Positions 14,201 to 26,200 of a stretch of 64,000 nt of DNA are shown here, in pieces. This DNA comes from Lepisosteus oculatus (lineage: Eukaryota > Chordata > Actinopteri > Semionotiformes > Lepisosteidae): assembly GCF_040954835.1 (NCBI RefSeq), contig NC_090696.1:57814222-57878221 (forward strand), in the 5' to 3' direction. The notes beneath the pieces are model-generated. The model saw only the letters and a program-made list of their open reading frames with translations, was not told the origin of the DNA and did no database searches. Position 1 is the stretch's first letter; the number at the start of each line of letters is the position of its first letter. The translations under genes were made by a program, and so were the position numbers.

Positions 14201-17200
14201 TGGTTGTCATCATCTTTGAGGGACTGTTTCAAACCTGAAATTCTGTTTTACTGCATTTGTGTTTTTATTAGATCAAACACAACCTATATCATGTTCACAA
14301 ATCAATTCCAATATAATCTTTTACAGACTAAGCAGGACAACTGAACTTTGAGTGTAGGATCTGCAACTTTGCCTGGAAGGTTGCCAGTTCGTATCCCTCG
14401 GCTGGGAGAGGACCCCTACGCCGTTGGGCCCCTGAGCAAGGCCCTGAACCCCAACTGCTCCAGGGGCGCCATATAAATGGCTGACCCTGGGCTCTGTCCC
14501 CAAGCTTCTCTCCCTTTCTGTGTCTGTGCGTCTCATGCAGAGCAAGTTGGGGTATGCAAAAAGACAAATTCCTAATACAAGAAATTGTATCTGGCCAATA
14601 AAGTGATCTTATCTTATATCTACTAAACACTTATTATGTACATATATCTATTAAATCCTGATATTTCAACAGAATATACAGTATATGGGTGTAATAGCAC
14701 TTGATAATCACAACACATTTGTGTTTCGATATGAACAAAGGCTGTTCACATATGTGACATCTTTGGCGGGTTGCTGTTTATAATGCCCCGTCAAAGATCT
14801 AGGATAATGATTGCTGTAAAAAAAAATCCACATGACAGTGTGTTGCTCAAAAGAACCCAAATGTTTCTGGAAAGTGCTTCCAAGTCTCAAACTTTGTTTG
14901 CATTCTAAAATGTCAACCACATGATAAAGACTATATTTCTAGTTTACCGACAGTATATCACTAGACATACTCAAATGGCATCTTGGACAGCTTTAATGTA
15001 TCTCTCAAGGCCATTAAAGAAAACGACACAAGAGAAAGTCTCTTCTCTTTGATGGGTAGATGTTTGAACATCACTTACTGCTGCTCCTGAAGGCGTCAGA
15101 CTGAGCTCTTACATTCTGCAGGTAGGTTTCAAAATCCTCTCCTGCGGCTAACCTGCCAAAAAATTAAAAACAAAGTTTGTGAACATTTCTTATTTTTTTA
15201 TTTCATTTATTTTTTCAATTTTTCTTAGAAAAAATCAGAAACTGGGAACACAGATACTGTAGATTGGGTCTCCCACCACCAAAAATATTAAATTACAAAT
15301 TCACACAGAAGGATCGGAGCAGGAACAGAAAGAGTGAAAAAGGATCATGATTTCACAATTGTTAAATGTGTAATCTAGCATGTCTTCTTTTTGCCAATGC
15401 AGGACATGCAAAACAAAATGTAGTAAGAACACACAGAGTGGTAGAATACTGACCTTTCAAAGGCATTAAAAAAATGTTATTTTGAATCTTATTATTCATA
15501 CACAATGTCCTCCTAAAATTCTCAAGAATATTTCTTTATGATTCTTTAAAATAATACAGAACCCACTGAGGAGTTAAAGGGCAAATGAAGATTAACTACA
15601 ATACTGCCTCAAATAATAAACATTATAATTATAATTAAACTTATTTCAATCCTGTCAAAAACAAATATTTTCATTAAGTGCTTTTGAAGGCAGGCCAGAA
15701 GTTTTAATTGACACAGATATACGTTAAAAATGTTTAAATATCCGTTTCATCTTCTGTGTTTTGTGGGCAACTAAAGGAGGTGTGTAGATACCAGGAGCAA
15801 TGTGGTTGATTTTATCGCACAGTGTAACAGAAGCTGAAGAAGAGGCAACTGCTGTTGTTACACCTGGAAATTGATTTCTTTAGGTTAGAATTAATCTTTA
15901 ACATGCAACTGTTTTGTGGAACTTGTTTTCTAAGATAAAATTGAAACTGTAGAAACTGGCAAAAGCAGCTGAAGTAGTTATATTAACCCTTCACGTAACT
16001 GGTACGATTATTAAAGAACACATGCCAAAATCTCACATTACTAAATCTAGACTCATGTATATGAACAGGATGCCTACTTACGTTCTCTGATGATCACTAC
16101 TCCCTCCTACATCTGACTTTCCTTTTATCTTCTGGATCCGTTGCTGTTTAAAAAAAACATTTTTCACAATAGACACAAGGCTTTTCAGTGTATACAACTA
16201 ATGGTAATCTGCTGTTGTCAAGTATTAACAATCAAACTTGCTCTGGATATGTAGCCCTATATTACATTATTAACTATTAACTTTGACACACTTTCTTACT
16301 AGTCTTTTAACATTGAATTTGCTGTGAAAGAAAATAGCATTTTATCTTGACATCTAATTCTCATTTGCACATAAAAGGTAAAAAAGGGGACTGGCATTCA
16401 AAACTATGATAATGATTACAGATTATCGTAGAACTGTCATTCATATTATCAAAAACTAAACCTGGACCTGTCTAAGGGAAATATCCCTTTTGGAATATAA
16501 AGTCAGTCTATGGGAAGGGTTGAAGCAAATGAAACAAAAACAAATGAAAAAAGAAAGCTACAGTAAATGAAACATTAAAAAAACATTTTAAAATATGTAG
16601 CAGAGAAGGAAGTGAAAAGATGAATGAGAAGAAGAAGCTCCAAAAAATATAAATAATAAAATTATTTTTTACCAAGAATAAACAAGCCTGAACCTTGAAT
16701 TTTTAGTCCACATCACTGGCTGTGATGTAGCTTGCGATTCAATGGTCTTTAGCAGTGCAAGGGTAGGTTTACACTTGGCAGTTAATGGCAGCAATTCCTA
16801 ATAGCCATCAATCATTACTTGTACACTGTTATTTTCACAAAACAGCTTTGTATCATTCCCCAGGCAAAACAGCATCTAATATTGCAAGGGCAGTCTGAGA
16901 TGTTAATTCTATTTATTCTGCATATACTGTAAACCTAACTATAAAGTCCTCATCTCTGTCATTTGTGGCCTATAGTATCTTGGAAAAAACAGCTTTATTC
17001 ACAGAAAGTGCCAACATTACTCTGGCATACGAACCGACAAACTGGTATGTGCAATTTAGACTAACTGATTGCATATAACTGCTAGCAATTATTGAAAGTG
17101 CAGATAACTGAAAAAATGTAGATATATATGCCTTCAATAAATGCTCGCAGTCAGTTATCCGCAATGCTTTTTTAAAAACAGAAATTTCTTGCTCCCAATA

Positions 17201-20200
17201 TCCCCAGCAATGTGATGGGAATGTCCGATTTCAGAAAAGGAAAGGACACAGGTGCTTTCCACTTAGCCTGCACTGTAAATAGTATTCAAGGGGCTTACTA
17301 AATGGCATAATCTGTTGGCCAGTCATACCTACCAGACGACGCTCTTTTGCAGCTTTACAGAGGTCATCGTGAGCGTTCTTGGTCACATTTGTTTTTAAAG
17401 CCACACAAAGAGAAATCAGTTTCTTGATAGTGGACTTTAAAGCACAAGCAGATTAGCCACACCTTTAAAAACAGGGAGCTTAGAATGTTTGCCAGCCTCT
17501 TCAAACAACTGTGTTCTGAAAACCAGTCACCATGCAATAGTTAAGTATTAAACACAAAATGAAGTAATGGGACCAGGGGGATCATAGTTTTAGTTTGTTG
17601 TACTACTTATGGTCTGAGAGCTAGCGAAATAGCATTTCGTTATACCATGACAATAATGACAATAAACTTGAACTTGAACCAATAGCCTCTCAAACTCTGT
17701 ATGTGATGTTGCAAGCCATCTTGCTCAAAAGCCAGGCTTCGGTCTGGCTAGTGCCAAGTGTAAACCCACCAAGATCACAGTATATACAGTAGTATGACAG
17801 ATTGGAGGGTGGGACAGTGACAGGACAGGGGTGTTCTGTACCCCCTCACCTCCGTTTGCTTTCTCTCTTTGGCAGCTCTGGCTGCTTCACGTTGGGCGGC
17901 ATATAAAGCCTCCTCTTCTAGCCTCAACTTCTCCTCCTGTGCAGCTAACTGCGCAGAAATCAAATAATAAGGCTGTTAGCGGACTCTTGCCGGAACACCA
18001 AAAGAAAGGCAAAAGCAAATCCAAAATGGAGAACTGCAAAATCAAAACAAAAAAAACTCATAAAACAAGGTGGTCAAAAGAAGCAGGTGCTTTTTCCTGA
18101 TAATCTATCTTTTTTAATTAAACCTTATATTGTCTTTAATCCAAAGCTCTACTAGGAATGAAATTGAAACACGGTAAAAAGATTGCTCACGTGTATCTAT
18201 CAGTGATGAAGCAAAGCTATCTAGATTTCTTTCAATCTTCTTATCATTTATTTTGGTTTCTGTTGCATATTTTAACCAATGGTAGATGAATCAGAGAATG
18301 ACTTAAAGGCATTATGCACTGACAAACCAGAGTGGTTCATTTCAACCATGATATTTAAGAGTTCTTTCCACAGGTAGACTAATACTGTTATTGCATAATA
18401 CATAACAGTATAAAAATGCCTACAAGATTTAACTAAAAAGACTGAGAGACACTATACACATGAATACGAACCTCTGTAAACAACAAAAAGCCATTTAACA
18501 GTTAAAGACAGCACTATCAATCTATAATCCTGCACTTCTGTAAATTCAGCAAATATGGCACCTCACTCATCTGTGATATATGAAATATCATACACATTTA
18601 CCTCCGAATGAAGTTTTTCATCTACCAGTGTCTGCTTGTCTGAAATGGCACCATATCGCTGCTCCTTGAGATGTACAATTTCATCTTCACTTATTGCTCT
18701 GCAAATCAAAGAAAAAAATTATCGTCAAAAATCAGAGGTCGGATCAGGATACTTGCAAACACATTTGATCCTAGTGCAAATTCTGGAAAGAATTAAACAA
18801 ATCTGCACATTAAGCCAAGCCTTCGGAGCCGTTACACATCAGACATGAAATACTGCATTAAAACATACTACTTCCTAACACACTGTTGCATTAAATGAAG
18901 TCCAATAAAATAATGAAGGTCCATAAAACAATATCACTGGACATAAATAATAATATAACTAACTTTTTAATTCTAACTCAGCATTGAATACGAAGCAAAA
19001 TGTCTTAAAATAATTGACATGGGACTGTAGCGGTGAGGCTTATTAATAAGACAGAATTAAGTGTTTCTGTGCTTTCCCAAATGAGGCCTCATCTCTCTGT
19101 TCATCTCTGTGGTGCAGCCACAGAGAAACTATTCATGCAAGCTGATTTAAAGATGTTTTCTTTTGATAAGGGACAGCTCCCAAAGGGGGATGCACTTAGC
19201 TAAGCCTGGCTATCATGATCAATGGTCATCCATTGGCGCCTATCTGTATAGGGAGTGCCAGATGGACATCTGGACTGCATTCCTAAGTGTCAGGAGTAAG
19301 TGACTCATATCTCACCTTGATCAACCAATCAGGGACTGGTAGGGCCGAGTAACCGACGTGGGACTCTGATGCCCATGGAACTTTCAGCCAATCAACGAGC
19401 TGAAGTTCCTCCAGGTAAAAACAGGCAACACAGAGGGCCTGAGAGACTATTTTTGGACTTTTCTAAAGGGAATTCAAAGGAGAATTCCAGGGCAGGACGG
19501 CCCAGGAGCAGAAGGCTCCCAAGGGCAGGACATTCTCGCAGCGCGCCTCCTGACCATCCTGAGACTCAGCCCGGACAACCACGGAATGGCCAGTGTGTCC
19601 GAGTGCCAGAACTTTCCTTTCTTCTATGAGTCTAGAGCGGAGGTTGCCAGAGAGTAACCAGAGGATCCACCTGAGGTTAGCACCAGCAGCAGGCCTCGTG
19701 AACAGGTCGGAACTGTGGACAGCTGAATCACTATTCAGAACTAGCTCTTCATCAGGAATGAACCGGTCCTCTTCCTGACTTGCTGGGACCCACAGTCATC
19801 TTTTCTCCTGTGCGCAAACTTTGCTAATTAAAGCCAACACTAACTAGCCGGTCAGTGAGCATCAGCAGTGCACCGTCGCAAGATGCACAGCACAGCCTGG
19901 CACCGAGCCAGAGAGCGCGGATTGGACAGCAACAGCCTGCAACTGTTTCTTTGTGCCCGCAGGAGATCTGAATCCCCAGAGATTGGATGAGTATTCAACT
20001 TCAATGCATTACAGCTCGAGAATTCAATTGTTATCCCAACCAGTTGATATCAATTTAATTCCTAAGAGTTATGTACTTGTTTTGAGTATCTAATGTAGAA
20101 GTTGTAACCAAGTTCAATTACGAAACGGTCTAAATGAATGATATACTGAACGTATGTCCTTTTGATATATATATGTAACTCTTTGTAACTGACTGAATAT

Positions 20201-23200
20201 ATACCTTTTGTATTCTGATAACCCTCTCGATAAGATCTGTTAGGTTTATATGCATATTCTATGTATTAATAAATGTATCCTCGTGTATTAGTACCTGTGT
20301 GTGTGCTTGTTTGAGTTATATCGCATGGTTGGATTCTAAGGCCATCAAAAGAATCATTTAGTGATTTACTGCTACAATTAATAATTGTCCCAGTAAATGC
20401 CCAAACCCTACAGAACTGGTGCCTTCAGAGAGCACACTACAGGACTAATGGGTAAGCACTAATACCCATTAAAGCCAAATCTAATGTTTAATTTAATCCT
20501 GGTTACAGCAATGTAACCTACATCTACACTACACCTACTGTATACGAACAACATTATGAATTAATTCATGAAGATCTTCAAATAGGATCATTTGGTAACA
20601 GTCTCTACTAGGAATGTAGGAGGAGAACAAACTTTTATGCACTGTAACAGTAAGGCTATGGCCATACCTAGATTAAATCAATTAAGAAAGATTATTAGAA
20701 TGTTTATCTCGCCTTAGAAATAAGCTCAGAAACTGGTCAGCTCCTCCAAATCAGCTCTGATAACCAGCATATCGGACATAGCAGGACAACAACCTGGACA
20801 GGACACCAGTCCATTGCAAGGAACACATACACACAACTCAGGACACTTTAGAAACGCCAGTTAAACAAGCTGGCATGTTTCTGAAAGGGTCATGGGAGAA
20901 AAAGAAAAGTCCACACAGAAATAGCCCTAGTTCAGAACCGAACCCAAAACCACTCAAGAGCTGTGAGGCAGAAACACTAACCAAGCCGCCATGCTACCAG
21001 TGTAGATGGAAAATGTAGATTAAAATACTGTACATACAGGTATGCAAAATTAAAACCATGGGACAAAAAAAAAAGAAAAACAAGGATTCTTTGTTTAAAA
21101 ATACAGAAAATCATGTCTTGTATTTGCCAGACAACATTTGATACATGTCACAGAAATATACCTAGGATTAGGTTCATTAGGTTCAATGACTCTCGTCATT
21201 TAGTTGGATACCAATAGCATTTTTACCCTACAGATCTCCAATGAAAAACACCCTTAATGACGTTCAATAGATGTATCAAATGACTTCTGTTTACTCCTAC
21301 TGATCTTTCAAACAGCATTATCATTGGCCAATGTTTTCAGTAGAAGTTTTTTTTTTAAAACAACTTGATGTTAAACTTAGCTGCCTCATCATATGACTTT
21401 TGTTCAAGCTGTTTCTGCATCTAGAGTTATTTAAATTTTCCTTCACAAAGAATGTACTGTGGTGTTGCATTATCCCTGTGCGCATCTGCTGGACAAGTAC
21501 TGATACTGAGGAATGTTTTTTAAAGGGATAAAGTATCTGATTCTAATGCAAGAGCAACATTTTTCAGAAAGACATTGTTAACTGCTCCATTTGAAAACAT
21601 GTGATAAATACAGTCTGACGTTTTACTACATGTATGTATCGGGAGTGTTAAATTGCACACTGCCATCACAATAAAACACTGTTACCAATAAACTCTTTTG
21701 CTATTTTAATCTGATGTGTTAAAAAGAACTGAACTTGTGTTTGAATCTGTAAACTATATTAATCCAACATTTTGCACTTGCTTTTCGTATTTACATATAT
21801 ACATATGTTCAAAACTATGATATTGGTTAGTGTGTGGAAATGCCTTCTGGAAATACCATCAGGTTATATGGGTTATTACAGGTATAAGATTTTTTCAGTG
21901 GCAATAAATACATGCATTTCACAATCATACCACAGAATAGGATTTTGTTTTTTTTTGTAACACAGGTGCTCTGCATGGGCTGCATTTATTCACAGTTTGG
22001 TGAAAGCAGCTGGGTCTGGCACTAGTGAAATACAAATTTACAAAAACATTTCTAATATAATAATAACATTTATTGCTATTCCTACTCAACCTAGGATGAA
22101 CTACCAATGAACTACACAGGACAGAAAATATTTCAGTTACAGTGTATATTACCTGTGTGAAGTATTACAAAGAATTCAAAACATTGAATTCATATAGTAG
22201 TAATTAGTTATTATCCAAATTAATCATCGTTCATTATAAACTTCTCTTTTAAACATTACATTTGTGTGCACTGACAGTGTATCTTCTGAGGACTACCCTG
22301 GATTTATCACAAAAGAGAGGCCTCTAGTGGACTTCAAATATTTTTACAGCGTATGTACAAATGATAAAGAAAACCTTATCAGGTCAAAGTACAGTAGGGA
22401 TATCAGGAAAAAATGTCTTTCAAACTTACATCCTTCCACTTATCAGTTTTTAATTCATCCTTAAAATACTGGTTTAATATTTTATATATTTATAGAGATA
22501 TGAGAAACAAACTCAAAATACCAGCCAAGACATTTCAAAAATAATAAAGGACCATAAGCCTTCTATTATAAATTTGCATTATTTAAAAAGTCCTCTTCCA
22601 CCTACATAAAATTCAGCAAAAACTTAAATCAGCTAAGAGATTTTAATTTGTGCACATACCGTATGCTGCTTCCTGGGCTCTCTGCCTGTAAAGAGGAAAA
22701 AAACAACATATCCACACAATTAAGACCCTCTGAGAAAACTCAAGGATTATTTATGACATTGAATTCAAAACACAATAATTTTGCCTGAGAAAGTAACTCA
22801 AAGTCAGCACATCCTGAACACTCGAGAGGTCTTGTGGCTCTCCAGAGCCAGAAATGAGTAGTACTGCACTTCGGGCTTGCTCGGGTACTGCAGAAAGGCA
22901 CCAAACAGTGGAAGTACCACAACACACAACCCATGCTTGCCAGGTGTGATGGGTAGAATATGTAAATCCTTACCAAAATTTTCTTTTAAAACGTGTGGAT
23001 TTACAGCTTTTTCTTTTTTAAAAATGATGCTTATTTGTGCACACACTAGTCAACCCTGTGAAAGACGATATTGATGATATTTGTAAAACATCTTCATCAT
23101 AAAATCATCACCACAAAAATCAATTAAACACTTCTAGTGTGAGACTGAATAGGAGATGGGATGGCTAGAAAATTTAGATTATTAGGTGAAAAATCTATGG

Positions 23201-26200
23201 TGGAACAGGACACTGTGTACAGAAGGTTTGCAATATCTTCAATGTCTCCAAGAACATGAAACCTTTCCAAAATCAACCTGCTACAAATGCTCTTCCACAC
23301 ACAAGTTTGTTTAATGTATAATTTATATACCATATATACCTATACCATGCAAAAAACTAAACTATTTCCTATATGCTCTGAGGTTGGTAACTTTGCCTCC
23401 CACTGTATGACAGTTTTGGAATTTATCATTCGAAGTCCTAGTGTTCCAGCCATCCCACATAACCATTTCTAACAGCTGTGAATAAGGTGTACTGAGAAAT
23501 GAACTGATCATTAAAAAGTATCTTTAGGTGTTAACTCACCTCATCACTCTCCACAAGATTTTCAAACTGGAAAAAAAGGAGAAAATCCTTTACTCCTTTA
23601 TTTTGTATGACACTAAAGGTTTTTATAAATACATTGACTAAAACATATCAGTCAAAGCAAAAAGGCATAAAGCGATTTCCTTCATTAGGGACAAATTTTA
23701 AACACTATCCATGGACATATTTTGATAAATTGACTCACTGACTTAGCCAGCAGCCATGTCACCCTGCAACTCACATCTGGCAACCCGCTGAAGCTCAGCA
23801 GGTGTGAGCCTGGTCAGTACCTGGATGGGAGACCTCCTAGGAAAAACTAAGGTTGCTGCTGGAAGAGGTGTTAGTGGGGCCAGCAGGGGTGCATATATGC
23901 GAGTCCCAATGCCCCAGTACAGTGACAGGGACACTATACCGTAAGCAGGCGCCATCCTTCGGATGAGATGTAAAACCGAGGTCCTTACTCTCTGTGGTCA
24001 TTAAAAATCCCAGGGTGTTTGCCGAAAAGAGTAGGGGTGTAACCCCCGCGTCCTGGCCAAATTTCCCATTGGCCCTTACCAATCATGGCCTCCTAATAAT
24101 CCCCATCTATGAATTGATTTCATTACTCTGTTCTCCTCCCCGCTGATGTGTGGTGAGCATTCTGGCGCACTATGGCTGCTGTCACATCGTCCAGGTGGAT
24201 GCTGCACATTAGTGGTGATGGAGGAGAGTCCCCATTACCTGTAAAGCGCTTTGAGTGGAGTGTCCAGAAAAGAGCTATGTAAGCGTAAGCAATTCTAGTC
24301 TATCTCTTACTCTGTGATGACTAGCAATGTATTCTATGAACATACATTTTCAACCAATCTTCTTTTGTGTGGCTGATGTATATGCAGAACAACAACTACA
24401 ACTGTAATGTGTAGGTGGTTGGAGTAGACATTGTGAGGAGCAGAAGTGTATCCCTATATGATACCTGATTCATTTTTGTAGATTGGGCATATCGTCACTA
24501 TGTACTGTATTCCTTGACCTATTCTGACTCACTATAGTGAACAACATTTTATAGTTTTCAAAGTGTTTTATTTGACATTTACTGTACATCACTGGTACTT
24601 TAAAGCACTTTCAGTAGCAAACAGTTATATAATGAAATATTATACCTCTATGGTGAAGTGCTCCCCTGCGGCACTCGTTCGAAAGTACTTGGACCTACAA
24701 AAAGACAAAAAAATAATATTGTTAAACAGGTCTTATAAATACTGTAATTAAATATCCATGTTTGAATTATGTCAAATTAGAGCAGGATACGTTCTCTATT
24801 TTATTATGCTAGAAAGCGAAACAACGGTCTGTTCCATTGTTTGAGGTTAATAACCTGAATAACCAGTCTTGTAAAACCCATCCATTTTCTAACCACTTTA
24901 TCCAATTCAAGGTCACTGGGGAGCCAGAACTTATTCCAGCTAGCAACAGGTCCAATGCAGGATAAACCCAGGATGGGATGCAAGTCCATCACAGGGCAGT
25001 ATTGGAAAGTACTTTTAGAAAACTATAGGACAAGGTGCGGCATCATCTACTCAATATAATATCCGAAATATAACATGTTTAAGGTTGATTTTCAGATTTG
25101 CTCCTAACACAGATCTCTGGTTAGAGACCAAGGTTCTATCACACCAAACCTGGACAGTTTGCTATGTGTTTTCAAGCTACTGTGGCTTGTTATCATACAT
25201 TTCACAGCCATAAAAGGAAAAATGCTATTTGCTTCACATGTAGTCTGTAAATTTACCATATTTCAAACAGAGATAATGTAGTATATCAAGCACCTCTACT
25301 TTGTTTTTGAATATGCTTGTTGTAGACAAGCAGTCACTTCACTTTTCTCAAAGTAAAACCCAATGTGATTGGAATGAGCCTACAGCAGCACAGAGTTTTT
25401 CAGGAATTACATTCCTGAATCTGAGTTATGTTCTACTGGAATACAAATCTTAAGAAAAGTTCAAACTTTCACATATTATCTTTTGTATAATGTGCATACA
25501 GGGCCTACCCCAGCACTTCCATACCTGAAAGCACACAAAAGCACCTCCTTCTCATTGTTAACATTCATTATTATCTGAAAATAATGCAAATTAGTTTACA
25601 GATCATTGAATGAATTTCGTCTTTTCTAAAAGCTGCTTTTAAAAGCCATTTTAAGTGTTAACGTTTCGTGAATTACAGTCAACAAAACAAATCTGGGTGG
25701 GAAATCATTAAGTTTGAAAGGTTTTAGTAGTTCAGGTGGGTAGCTGCGTCAGCAAGCGTAGGCTGCAAAGGAACAAGTAATAGGTTTATTCCATGCTGAA
25801 AAAAAGAAGAGAAAAAAAACACAACGTTTCGGCCATGGAGCCTTCTTCAGGTGTCGAAAGGTTTGAAAGGTTTTGCTTTGTAATGGTTCAAACTACAGAA
25901 AATAAAGTGCCTACTAAATTTCCACATTTTGTTACACTAAGACTATATTAATTATACGCAGTCGCTGACCACATTTTAGTGATATAGAGTCAAATGAATG
26001 TGGTAGGAAACGGGTGATTTGTTTGGCCCACTGGTCAACCCAAATGTTACTATTGTTCTCTCAAAAGCCAAATGGCAGTTAAAACACAAATTAGTAAAGG
26101 ACAAGTCTGTCAAGTAAGAAAAAATATGAGACATAAAAGTAGTATTTGGCACTTCCGACTGATCTCAGTTCAAATGGAATCAGTTATTTGCCTCCTAGGG

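Noticed and set aside
23745..23865. Genuine 5S rRNA gene
   Set aside because: Only the promoter region and outline match. The sequence is diverged and continues directly into a SINE body and LINE-like tail.
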